A stretch of 64,000 nt of DNA from Trichopria drosophilae (Eukaryota; Arthropoda; Insecta; Hymenoptera; Diapriidae), in contig CM059586.1 in NCBI GenBank assembly GCA_030407085.1, positions 28,073,501 to 28,137,500 of the forward strand, in the 5' to 3' direction. Each line of letters begins with the position of its first letter. Position 1 is the stretch's first letter. The position numbers and the translations under genes are program-made. Below, one piece after another: positions 43,989-54,580 of this stretch. Under the pieces are notes generated by a model that saw only the letters and a program-made list of their open reading frames with translations, did not search any database and was not told where the DNA came from.

Positions 43989-44629
43989 ATTTTATTTATT
44001 TATTAATAGTTGATTAATAAAATTAACGTAAAAAATGAGTACCCTAGCTCCGTTGATTTACATGTCAGTGAATTTTGATATTTTTTGTGATTCCAAACTC
44101 CTTTTCCACTTTTTGTCGTCATTTTTGGAAGTTAAGGACATGTGTGTCTAATCGCAATATAAAAATTGAAGGAAATATGTAATGAATGTGTTATTCCACA
44201 TGAAAATATGATTTAATCAAGGTCTGATCAGTATGCCTGAAAATATACCAAAACCTGATCAGACTTTCTGATACAATTGACTCAAGATTGGGGTTTCGAG
44301 AAATACATTAATTTGGTGCGGCTTGTAGTTTAGTACTTACAATTTTTAAGGCTTAAATGAGAATTTCTTAATTTATTAATGCCAAATATTAATAATGCTT
44401 ACATTAAAAACTTTCGAAAGTCAATTAGTTAGTTACAATTTATCGTTCAAAGTGATTGACTCACTTTTCAACGTGTTACGAACTGGTTATAACGACATCA
44501 TTAAGCATTGACTGTTAGCGACAGTTTAAGATAATTCATGCATAAGATAAATATGGGTCAAAAATGTGGAGAGACCTCCAGTCTACGAAATTTAATCGAT
44601 ATTATATACAAATATTTGTGGTGACAAAT
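43989..44629. other. AT-rich stretch
   Basis: Nothing recognised except short AT words. Confidence 0.35.
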
Positions 44630-44985
44630 CTCTTATGAGATTTTTGAAATTGAAAATGGTGGATCTAATATGACTCTGCAGTTACAAAAATCTTATACAT
44701 GGATTATGTTAGCAAAAACATATATTAGATAGATACAATTATTGCAAACAATTTTTTTGCGGCGGCAACTTCATAATTAGCAATCTTCAAACCTAATGTA
44801 AAATTTATAAGAACTAAGAAATAGTATGCTTTTCTATCCATAAATTATAATCTGGACAATCTCATTGTGGGCTCATGATCAGCGGTGACAAAATTTTCCG
44901 AGTAATCAAATTTCGCTATGATTAGATTGAAATTCGCAATTTCATCAGCCATATTGGATCCGCCATTTTGATAATTGAAAATCTA
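44630..44985 (-). repeat. 'tggcggatccaatatgg' dispersed repeat, copy 3
   Basis: GATTTTTGAAATTGAAAATG then GTGGATCTAATATG (44639-44671) is a forward unit. TCAGCCATATTGGATCCGCC then ATTTTGATAATTG (44945-44977) is an inverted one, with GTCACCGCTGATCATGAGCCC (rc, about 44870) as the GTCGCTGA block. Opposite orientations at the two edges again give an inverted-repeat layout, as in the 13.3-kb copy. Confidence 0.65.
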
Positions 44986-46400
44986 ATAAGGAATTCAACA
45001 GCATACTGCAGAATCAATTGAAAAATACTATACAGTATTTCTCAGTGTAATTGAGAACAATTAAATATGCACATTTTCGAACAGAGAACTGTTAAAATGT
45101 TGTCGAAAACATTTTATTTTTTCATTTCGTTCAGAAAACGTTATTCATCGAAGAAATTCCCCTGAACTTCGGTTAAACAATTGTTTAAATTTCTGAAATT
45201 TGTTATATTGTACTAAAGTGATTTAAAGATTTATTGAGACTATTGTTTTTCATTTTTGTGATTTTAGAACTCATTTGCATACATTATTTACCAGTCTTAA
45301 ATTGAATAATTTTATGCATTTTATTTAAATTGGCGTACTCAAGTAGTGGAATTAAACTCGAATTATTTTGCGTTAACTCTAAAACAATTACGTCATTCAA
45401 TTAATTAATAAAATAATTCGATTACGTGAAATGCATCCACTGAATGAAATCAGGACGGTTCAATCAGATAATTGAAGTAACCACTTCACAAAAAACTTAA
45501 TTCACACATCAAATTGTTCAAATCGATGGTCGACGATCATTGAAATAAACAACTAAATAACGCGGCATTCGATTAGTTCTAATAAATTAATCGCATCAAT
45601 CTGATGATGTAATTAAATGATCAGAAAGAAAATGACCAAATCTGAACGATTAATTGAAATAAATAATCTCGAGTAGATATTTTTGAAATTTAATGTATTT
45701 ATTTTTTAACCGAACATCGTATCAGAACATATGCCATGTAATTTAATTCTGCTATGCCTTTAATTATGATTGGGGCAACACGTGGAGTTATCTCAGGCAA
45801 TCACTGTTATATTCTCCATTAAAATATGATAATATTAATACTCAAGTGATTGAGTAATTTAATATGTGAAATATTCGACGAGTGAAGTGAAACGGTACAT
45901 TCACACTGAAAATGAAATTTCTCCGCGTAAAATATAAATTATAGAATAGAAACAAATAAAAATAATTATAGAAATGTGGAAATTGCTTAGAAATAAAATA
46001 ATACACTGCAATAATAGATTTCATTTCTTGTTTCAAGTAATGTTACAAGATTATGTACAGAGTGTAATATCTTATCAAATTCTGTTACAAACTCCGTCTT
46101 TGATTTTATGAATTGAAGAAAAAGAAATTCCGATGTAGTATTCTCGAATTTAAAAATTGCTCATCCAATGTTGCGACCAGATCTCCGAAAATGAACGTAA
46201 TTTAGATAAAATTTGATATTTAAAGGTCTTCGATGTCGCTAACTACTAATTACAATAAGTCATTGATTCTTATAACAGTTTTGTTTTTTTCTGAAACCAG
46301 AAGTTCGTTTGCAGATTTTTATGATTTATTTGGGACGTTTTTTTATTTACGAAAAAATGACGCCAAACTGTCGAAATGAATTATGCTAATGTTTTAGAGA
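44986..46400. other. Very AT-rich stretch
   Basis: No gene or repeat supported. Confidence 0.4.
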
Positions 46401-46475
46401 GCAGATAGCCCATCTGGAAGATCAGTAGACCGACAATAGAAGGGATCTGGGTAAAATCCTCGGCGAAATAAATTT
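46401..46475 (+). repeat. tRNA-like SINE head
   Basis: TAGCCCATCTGG (46406-46417) fits the A box, and GGGATCTGGGTAAAATCCTC includes a B-box relative (GGTAAAATCCT, 46450-46460), 33 bp further. Downstream A/T-rich sequence may be the SINE body. Mutated B box, so not a working tRNA gene. Confidence 0.55.
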
Positions 46476-46852
46476 CTTCGTTTTTTCCCATTTTTTACGA
46501 ACATCGAAAAATAACTCAAACCAATTAAAAAAAACGTCGCAAAAGAAATATTCAGATTTTTTGCAATACTTAGGAATGGTGCGGAGTCTACAATTTCAGA
46601 AGAAATATTATAGTTGAAAGAAAGATTAAACTTTTCTTTGTCTCGTTAAATTTTTTATTCGCTATCAATATTTTATTAATATTCAATGATTTTTGGTTAG
46701 AAATGTCGAGGCACTCGCAACAGTATATAGTCAGTTTTTCTAAAATAGTTATTTTTACCAAGTTACTTTTCAGGTAAAGTGAAACGAATCGCAAGAAAAA
46801 CTAATTTTTCTATAATTTAACCTATAGCTCCCTAGTAAATAAAAAAACTGTA
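46476..46852. other. AT-rich spacer, possible SINE body
   Basis: Nothing else recognised. Confidence 0.3.
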
Positions 46853-47109
46853 CAGTAGAGTCCCGGTATACTTGCGTCTCGCAATATTTAGGTCCCAGTA
46901 TATTTGCGCAGTTCGTTATATTTGTCTGTCGCCGCTATCTTTTTCTCCCACCATGCACACTGGGGCCTCAGGAAGGGCCTTCTGTGAAGTCACGAACGTA
47001 ACGCGATGAGGAGAGTGGGAGACGCGGCGCTTCCCTTCTTTTGACAAATATAAAGAGACGGGAGCGGAAAGCGAGGAACCGAGCTGGCAAATATACTGGG
47101 ACTCTAGTG
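46853..47109 (-). mobile_element. pogo-like MITE family P, third copy, 257 bp
   Basis: Ends CAGTAGAGTCCCGGTATACT and, in reverse complement, CACTAGAGTCCCAGTATATT; TA flanks at 46851-46852 and 47110-47111. The interior is in the opposite orientation to the two copies near 33 kb (TTCTTTTGACAAATATAAAG, GGCCTCAGGAAGGGCC) and has TGAAGTCA in place of TGACGTCA. The left end iterates TATACTTGC, CAATATTTAG and GTATATTTGCG, the same subterminal-repeat design as the MITE at 17.14 kb. No coding capacity. Confidence 0.9.
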
Positions 47110-47310
47110 TAATTCTATTTACAAACTGAGCCGAAAACTCTATAATTTATGTATAAAAGGTATGTAATTACTACCTATGAAATTGTTACCATTTGTATGA
47201 TAACTGGCAACATTTAATAAACAAAAACTGGCCAATATTTAGATGCGACTTCTATCAGGGTAATTCTTCGCACTAATCACAAACCGGATGTGACGAGACT
47301 TAACAATTTT
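47049..47310 (+). repeat. Inverted duplication, left member (includes one MITE end)
   Basis: The reverse complement of this segment matches 54325-54580: TACCCTGATAGAAGT, TATTGCCAGTT-type, ACAAATGGTAACAATTTCAT, AGTAATTACATACCTTTTAT, ATAGAG-TTTCGGC and then the end of the family-P MITE. The homology crosses the MITE boundary at 47109-47110 and runs about 60 bp into the MITE. The duplication therefore post-dates the MITE insertion, or both loci come from a larger repeat that already carried it. Confidence 0.85.
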
Positions 47311-47469
47311 TTACCTAACAACAGCATTCTGTCATTTATTTTTTAACAATTTTCATTTCTTTACTATTTTAGTGTATATTTTGATGTTACTTCAATCATC
47401 TAATTTATGTAGGAAATGTATTATTTCATATATTTATTTAAAATGAAAAATGATCATTGGATTATCTGA

Positions 47470-47710
47470 ACACGCATTAGATGAATGTAAATGCGAAGAA
47501 GCGGATTCCTGTCGCGGACAATTGGAAAGATCATATATATACAGGAATTGCATTCTCTCGGCTACCGGAATGTCGTGGAATTCCGATCGATCGGAAGGAA
47601 CGTATGGCGAATGACGATCTACCGAACGTCCTCCATTGTTCCATATAGTTTCTACTCGCGTCGTGTGAATCTCCCATCGGCAAGCAGCACAAAAGAATAG
47701 AGGAAATCTC
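47470..47710. other. G+C-richer block with frames open on both strands
   Basis: Three overlapping open frames (47434-47736 and 47531-47758 minus, 47491-47700 plus), none with recognisable features. Base composition alone explains them. Could be a conserved non-coding block or remnant exon. Confidence 0.3.
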
Positions 47711-47923
47711 CCGTGTGATACTTGCTGAATTTTCAATATTGCATGATTTTCCTGTCACAAGCGTTAAATTATTACTTTCTTTTTTAATCTCCCTTTCTAA
47801 ATCATTTGTTACAAAGAAGAATGCGACTGATACATCACTAAATTTTTTTATGTAATTCCTAAAGTTGACAGAGATTCATTCAAGTTTTGTCTTACCGTTA
47901 TGTTTTCTTGTTGCTTGCATCAT

Positions 47924-48511
47924 GCTTCCTACATCTTTCGGATTTATTTGCAAATGATCTTTTTATTCGTGCAGACGAGCAATTGTTTGAATCAGAAGAT
48001 ATTATATATAGAACAATTTTGGGAGTACTCAACAAAAAAGTGGGATGATATTTTTTATTAATTCTTCAATGCAAAAACTTTCCATTTTATTACAAACAAT
48101 TCTGTTGAATAATTCCAAACCAACCCCATCTCTTCCTCTTTGAGATATAATTAAAAACCCTTTACATGAAAAAATGTTGGAAGTTTCATTTGAGATATTC
48201 TTGAATATCGGATGACTAGAGGTTATTCAAAACTATGACTGGTCTCGATCTTTTTCGATAATAAAGAACTACAAAGAAAGTTAGGAGATGGCTTACATCA
48301 GAAATAATTCATCGGGCAAACGAATTTATTTTTCATTTTTGTCCATTGAGTTAGGTATCCTAACCTCAAATTGGCTTCCAACATCTTTCGGATTTATTTG
48401 CAAATGCTCTTTTTATTCGTGTACACCAGCAATTGTTTGAATCAGAAGATATTATAGATGGAATATGTTTTGGAGTTGTGCTCATCCAAAAAATGGGATG
48501 TCATTTTTTAT
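47924..48511 (+). repeat. 450-bp tandem repeat, about 1.3 units
   Basis: GCTTCCTACATCTTTCGGAT at 47924 recurs as GCTTCCAACATCTTTCGGAT at 48374. The next 135 bp align (TTATTTGCAAATG-TCTTTTT, AGCAATTGTTTGAATCAGAA, GGGATG-ATTTTTTATT). The intervening part, 48093-48373, has a third copy at 52610-52928. Layout A-B-A' could be a tandem array or a small element with direct terminal repeats. No coding frame. Confidence 0.85.
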
Positions 48512-49849
48512 TGGCTTTGCTTCCGTTTGTACTTACGAAACTTAATGCGATATTCCTAAACTTTAATGTTGTTTAAAAGGTCGAAAATATGTACATATAG
48601 CATAGTTTACTTGCACAGCTCGAGTGAAATGATTTTTTGTACTTTTTCGAAACATTGTTTATCTTCATATAACACAATTGCCTTTTGTGAAGAAACTATG
48701 AATAATAGACCCCAAAAAAATTTTTTTTTCTGTGTCATCAGTCTGCTTATTTTCCGGCTTAATGTCCTCATTTCCGTGTTTAATAATAAGAGACATTTTT
48801 TGGAAAAAGAATGAAAATATAGGAAACAATGTAAAAACAGCCAAAAAACTTTTTATTGAGAACTAAAATATTTAACTTAACGTTTCTAAACTATTTACTA
48901 CTTTGAGAGAAATGTTTGTTTACAGTTAATATAAAAGCTTCATAGTAAAGTTAACAAAATTGTATACTTTGATTTTAAGGTTAGATACTTTCTCCTAAAA
49001 TTAATGTTCTTCTTCGATTCCGTTAAAATAGTTATGTTAAATAATTAATATAAGAATTTCAAATATTAATGTGGGGATTATTACGTCACATATATAGTAT
49101 ATTTACGCGCTTACAGTTTCGCCGAAACAGAGATAAACAAACATACACAGGCGGAGTCATTCGATTTTCTTCGAATTTTTCGACGCTTTGCTGACATTCG
49201 AATGACGACAGAATTTAATGTAAGATTTATTATCCGGTAACGAACGCTCATTGAATGTTAAAATATAGGAGTTAATATACAATAACATTGCTGACATGCA
49301 TAAAAGTGCTAGTATTTTCATCTGAAAGTTAGCTGTTGTTTTTAACTTTACAGTTACTGTTATAACTATAGAGATGTAAGAACTTTGAAATTACATTAAC
49401 TATTTCTCTCAGTGTAATATTAATTTCGATTCCACAATGTCTTACGATAAGTCACATTGGAAGCTACTCAAGGACTAGTCAATTTCTGTGGTAATGTTGG
49501 AATTGTATTATGTATACGAATAGTACTGTATAGCAAACTATTAATTGTCTAACATAGTAAATTCAAAATTCTATTACATATTCTCTTCAATCCTGGTTTA
49601 ATTGTTTTTTTTTATTATGTGAACCAGAGTCGTATTTAACAAGATGATAATTCTTCAACATCCTCAAGAGCGCCTGAGGACGTCCTACGGGGGATTTGCT
49701 ATATGAGTATTCTAGTACCTCCCACATTTAACTATTCGTGATATTTAAAAAAAATATGACTGTATTTTAGTCCTTTGTCTCTAAAACTTTCCAGAAAAAA
49801 GAGTAAATTATGTCCGAGGAGACGGAATTGCTTGGAGAACGCGATAAAT
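48512..49849. other. AT-rich stretch
   Basis: No feature supported. A short CCTCAAGAGCGCCTGAGGACG hairpin-like word lies at about 49661. Confidence 0.35.
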
Positions 49850-49853
49850 TTAA

Positions 49854-50003
49854 CCTTTAATGCTGACTCCAGGGTCGTTTTCGACCCAGAGAAAATTCAA
49901 ATTGTACTTTATAAATTGCACAACTGTAAACATTTTCAAGCGGCAGGACATATTGGACCCAGGTAGTGGGAGGAAAAGGCTTTAAAATAGTCGGAACTAA
50001 GAG
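49854..50003. mobile_element. TTAA-bounded piggyBac-like MITE, 150 bp
   Basis: TTAA lies on both sides (49850-49853 and 50004-50007). Left end CCTTTAATGCTGACTCC and right end (rc CTCTTAGTTCCGACTATT) are imperfect inverted repeats. Just inside the left end is a stem CTCCAGGGTCG-TTT-CGACCCAGAG. CC(C)TTT next to TTAA is characteristic of piggyBac-type mobilisation. The plus-strand open frame ending here (49775-49966) runs through the element and is not a gene. Confidence 0.75.
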
Positions 50004-50007
50004 TTAA

Positions 50008-50559
50008 ATTTTGGAGAAATAGACGCTGTTATTATGATAATTTTTATAATAAGTCATTTAATGGAAAGTTAAAAGAATTTTGAAGTTACATTCCTTAAAC
50101 GATGCAACATTTAATGCAACCATGTATGTCATGACAATCTTAAAATAAACACTAACAGGGACGTCAACTAATCTCACATAAATTACCCTACTATTAAGAA
50201 TTCACTGGTATTTAGTTTGCCTAAACTAATGAGTCTACAACTTAAAATACTTTGTATGTGTCGAGACCCGAATTAAGGCACGACGAACCGTTTTTAAGTT
50301 ACAAGACATTAAGTTCCTCGTTAGCATTTAATACAATTCGAATTGTATTATTCCCATTACTAGATTTATTGAGATAATGCAAATTGTTAAATAAATAATA
50401 ATTTGCCCAGACAAACTGGAATATGTAAATAATCAACTGCAACTTAGGAATGCGCGGATTTTTAAGAATTTCAACAATTAGTCGCATTAGAATACAAACG
50501 AGGTCTTGAAACGTTAAAAACGTCTTTAGACTGAAATTAAAGAGTTCGCGCAATTAAGC
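50008..50559. other. AT-rich spacer
   Basis: Nothing recognised; minus-strand frame 50299-50553 is unremarkable. Confidence 0.3.
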
Positions 50560-50780
50560 GTTAAACCGCCGTTTTATGAAAATTGCCGTTCTCGGAGACG
50601 TCGAGGTTTCTGTGGGAAGTCTCTTTCAACTCTTTTTCAACTCCAACTTGGAGGTGCATGCAACTTTGAAGAAGGCCTTGCCATGGAATAGGAAGTCGTA
50701 TTGCGATCGTGCATCGACTTGTCGGGCTTCTCGGAAGTGTGCGTGTTAGTGTTTAACGGGATAATAGAGTACGTTTTTGC
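50560..50780. other. G+C-richer block
   Basis: Unique sequence with CG words (AACCGCCGTTTTATGAAAAT, GGAGACGTCGAGG) and no coding frame. Candidate regulatory DNA. Confidence 0.3.
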
Positions 50781-51639
50781 CCGCCTTTTTCAATCGATGC
50801 TGATTTATTACCAATTTAAACCGACTTTTTTATGCACATTTCCATAAATTTTGAAAAGGGTAATATGTCAATGAGGAAATTGTCCACTGAATTGATTTCC
50901 TTTTAAAACGGTATCGCGTATGTTTTGTTTCCTCCTTATTGCGCCAACATTTCATTTCCTATCAGATGATTAGATCAAAACGGTTGATCGTCATTTAATC
51001 GTTTAGTTTTTGTTTTGATTCGATTAAACTTGAATTGCTTATTCGATCAATTTTTGAAATGTTGCAATGGTCGTATTCTAGTAATTAGTGATATCTAAAC
51101 TGGAAGTAGTCAAAAATCACTGACGAAAAAGTCGAGATTACTAGTTCAATTAGTATCGTTTTATACTAACAGAAAGTATGTAGACCACTTTAGTAATTCA
51201 AATAATTTACATAGTAATATCATTTTTTAATGTTATTTTCTCAACAGTTGATTTTTTGTTTACTATTAAACAAAATGATAATTGTTAATAACTCTCTCAT
51301 TCTTATTCGATTTGAAGCAAAAATGTCCCTATATAATAACATTTACTCTATACGGAACTTGAATTTAAAAAAAATTGAAGTTTTACCATAGATGTCTACT
51401 TTATCGATAGAGCGTTTTAGAACCCCCATAAGACAACTACTTCGATATATTCGACAATTGTTATTATTATATACGTAACAGGGATGATAAATACGTTAAA
51501 TAAATTACATGTTTTGATGATTATGGGACTTCCATTGGAGTCTGTTATTTTTTGATATACTCAAAAATATTAATTTGATTGGTTCTTTGAAGTAAAAAAG
51601 ACTTGTCTAGACGACCACCAATAAATCCGTCAAATTCCT
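50781..51639. other. AT-rich spacer
   Basis: Nothing recognised. Confidence 0.3.
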
Positions 51640-52330
51640 GGACGATTCCCCGAAAGATACAGAAAGGTCCATCCTGCAGTGGCGTTTTCAGTGGCGGGGC
51701 ATTATGACGCGACGTGCACGACTTGGTGCGGATGCAAAAAGTGACCAAGCTTAACAGCACTTTGGTGTTACGATAATGCGCCGTGTTTATGTTAATCCAG
51801 GGCTGGTGCGCGGCACGATCCTGCTAGGCTACTTCCATTAAGACGATCGTCAGTCCCGTACCCTCCTGCCCCCTGCCACTCCACCCGTCCTGGCAGCAAC
51901 CTCCTCGCGCGCTTATCGCTATTTTTTAATTTTCGCTACTCTTCCAGGCGGCGCTTTATCGCTTAGTATTCTTTAAACTCCGTTACTTTATCTCATTGTC
52001 CGTTTAATCCAATCTTTTCACTTTCTTTATTATTTCTGCTCACCGCTTTTGTCCCTTTTTCTTCCTTCGAGAGCGTCTTCGTATCTCGTAAGCCCCTTAT
52101 CTACCTCGCGGCCTCGAGATGTCCCTTCTCCATTTGCTGGTAGTTCTTATTTCTTTTTTTTTCTATATCTCGCCGTGACTCTCATACGCGAGCTTTTGTT
52201 CCTCGATTTCCTTTCCGATTCCCGGACAGAGGAAACGATTTTAGAGCCAATATTTTCCGCAACGTATGGGGGATGTTGCACCATCCAGGAATTCGTTGGA
52301 TTTTTAATGATCATAGGCGATATCGGATAG
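51640..52330. other. G+C-richer island, pyrimidine-rich on the right
   Basis: 51640-51980 is unique, CG-containing and free of transposon motifs. 51880-52230 becomes strongly C/T-rich on the plus strand, producing a serine/leucine-rich open frame (52049-52330) that starts at TTG and is probably an effect of composition. Candidate regulatory block. Confidence 0.35.
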
Positions 52331-52609
52331 AAGATGTTTCTTGTTTATATTTAAATTGGACAGAGATAAGAAAACGTCTACTTCTTATTTTTTCAAAGAT
52401 AGCGATTTTACATTCACATTCTGTGCGAGATTTTACTGTTGGTGGTTAGTTAATATCCTTGGTAATTGAGAATCATTTATAGAAATTTGTTTTTGGTTAA
52501 TTAGAGTGGATAATTGCTGGGCGTCTCATTGGTGTTTTGACTCGTTTTAAGGTGGGTTATTTCATATTTGAATATTTCCGATTACTTTGTTCTTTGGAAA
52601 GATGTTTTG
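52331..52609. other. AT-rich spacer
   Basis: Nothing recognised. Confidence 0.3.
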
Positions 52610-52928
52610 CAAACAATTCTGATGAATAATTCCAAGCTGACCCCCTATCTTCCTCATTATTACGACATTTTGAGATATAATTATGTATGACCCTGTCGTG
52701 CAGGCTATTACAAACCCTTTACGTGAACAAATTTTGGAGTTTCATTTGAGATATTCTTAAATATCGGATGGCTAGATGTTATTCAAAATTATGAGTGGTC
52801 TCGATCTTCTTCGATAATAGAGAGCCGCAAAAAAGTTAGGAGACGACTTACATCAGAGATAATTCATCATACAAACGAATTCATTTTTCATTTTTGTCCA
52901 TCGAGTTATGTATCCTAACCTCAAATTG
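52610..52928 (+). repeat. Third copy of the 450-bp repeat's B segment
   Basis: Matches 48093-48373 in the same orientation from CAAACAATTCTG(A/T)TGAATAA to TATCCTAACCTCAAATTG. It includes TTTCATTTGAGATATTCTT, ATATCGGATG-CTAGA, TGGTCTCGATCTT-TTCGAT and TTACATCAGA-ATAATTCATC. It carries a 35-bp insertion relative to the 48-kb copy around 52660-52700. Both edges break sharply. Minus- and plus-strand open frames here (52853-53117) reflect only partial overlap with the repeat and have no recognised function. Confidence 0.85.
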
Positions 52929-53379
52929 TCATTTTGTAGGACGAACATCAGTGTACCATTAAGAGCTGAAAGTATCATCTCCGAAATCCGAATGTTATTT
53001 ACAATTGACAATTGTCTTGATGGTGTTGAATCGGAGGTAATTGCTCTTAAAGACTTTGGCCATCTGAAAACGCATCTACAGTTTTGGCACATCAGGTCAC
53101 GATTTTGTGATACCTAAACCTTAAATTACCAAAAATGGACCTAAGTGGACAACAAATTGATCTTTGGTAATCAATTGATTTTCTCCAACGGCGGACTGAA
53201 AACGTCTATAATTTAATAAGATATTCATGGTAAGCTTTGTTAGCTCGAAGCCCCTTTTTAATAATATTCATTGAATTTCTTACAATTCGTTTCTGTTTAT
53301 ACGGAAGTGACTGATGTCAGAGTAATGGAATCAGTATTAGCATGGTACATGACGCTCCAAGTTAAACTCAAAAAGTGTT
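52929..53379. other. Mixed spacer
   Basis: Nothing recognised; slightly less AT-rich at 52940-53110. Confidence 0.3.
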
Positions 53380-54200
53380 GCAAATTTGTTTCGAATTCTC
53401 TGTTTCGCACGAACACGAACCCGTCCAGATAACATCAAGCACTTCATCAGACCTGGCATCTTCCACGCTCATGCAGCTCCGTCGGTAAAAATCGGCCGAA
53501 ACTGCTCGTCGGGACTTCCCTATTGCTAAAACCGTTTAGTGAAATCTTTTCAACGGCGTTTCCCGTTAGGAACGCAACGGGGGGCTCCGTTCCTAGACAA
53601 GAAGACGATGGATCCGAAGAGGAGCTCCAGGTCCCGTCTCGGGCTCGTAAATCGAGTCTCGTTTTGCTCCTGTCCCTTTTTAATCGGGGCTCCGGTGTAC
53701 GCGGAGGAGTTAAAGGGCGACCGCGGTATCGCACTCGGCGACGCCATGGCGGCCAATGGCCGGCGCCAGGTTTCGCGATTTGTACCATGTCGCGGGAACC
53801 CACCGGGTGTTCCCGGCTAGTCCCGCGGGAAACTCCGTCGTAAATCAGGTGCATTCTGGACACGGCGATTTATTAATCGAAGACACGCGCTCGTCGTTAA
53901 TGAAACGTCGAATTTATGATTTACGTTGACTGGGACACGTTGCGCTTTACACTCGTAAATGAGGACGCCTTAAGGCGGCAGGCGTTTGACTGAAAAATTC
54001 CTTGCGCGGTTCCCTGCATCTAATATTTATCGCTAGGAAAATTGCAAATCAGGAAATGCGCGATAATCGATATGCTTCTATGGAAAAATTACTTTAGCGG
54101 CACGGATTGTTGCGCGCGGGTGTTAATATATTGCTGTAGAGTGAAGCAACGCAGAGGCATGTATGCATTAATGTGCAGTCCACGTATAGCTACGTGATTC
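53380..54200. other. CpG-rich island, both strands open at 53447-53863
   Basis: 53450-53850 is the most G+C-rich part of the window, with GGCGACGCCATGGCGG, GGCCGGCGCC and the inverted CGGGAACCCACCGGGTGTTCCCGG. Frames of 138 codons (minus, 53447-53863, ATG start) and 106 and 93 codons (plus) overlap. All are arginine/proline/serine-rich with no recognisable domain, the pattern expected from scarcity of stop codons. 53850-54200 has many TTAAT/ATTTATGATTTACG-like homeodomain words. A promoter-type CpG island, enhancer or single exon cannot be told apart here. Confidence 0.4.
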
Positions 54201-54324
54201 TGGTGTAACAAATCCACTGACCAAGGGTTCTTTTATATGGGTCATTTTCTACAAAAGTGAAGTTTTCGCGTTTTTAATGCAAATCCGTAAAATTAATAAT
54301 ATATTTCCTAAGTTATATTTGACT
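54201..54324. other. Spacer
   Basis: Nothing recognised. Confidence 0.3.
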
Positions 54325-54580
54325 AAATTGTGAATAGTATCCTGTTGATTGATTAGTGCGAAGCATTACCCTGATAGAAGTCTCATCTAAGTATTGGGCA
54401 GTTTTTGGGTAATAAATATTGCCAGTTATCGTACAAATGGTAACAATTTCATGGATAGTAATTACATACCTTTTATACATAAATGATAGAGCTTTCGGCA
54501 CAGATTGTACATAGAATGACAGTAGAGTTCCGGTATATTTACCCACTCGGTTCCTCGCATTCCCCTCCCGTCTCGTTATA
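54325..54580 (-). repeat. Inverted duplication, right member, with truncated MITE end
   Basis: Reverse complement of 47049-47310. At 54520 it enters a family-P MITE end (CAGTAGAGTTCCGGTATATT, then CTCGGTTCCTCGCATTCCCC), which stops at about 54580, where it switches abruptly to TATTATTATAATATTTCATT. Only about 60 of 260 MITE bases are present, matching the extent of homology at the other locus. Confidence 0.85.

Noticed and set aside
53447..53863. 138-codon ATG frame as a gene
   Set aside because: It is the longest frame in the window, but both strands are open over the same bases and the product is low-complexity Arg/Pro/Ser-rich; the CpG-rich composition explains it.
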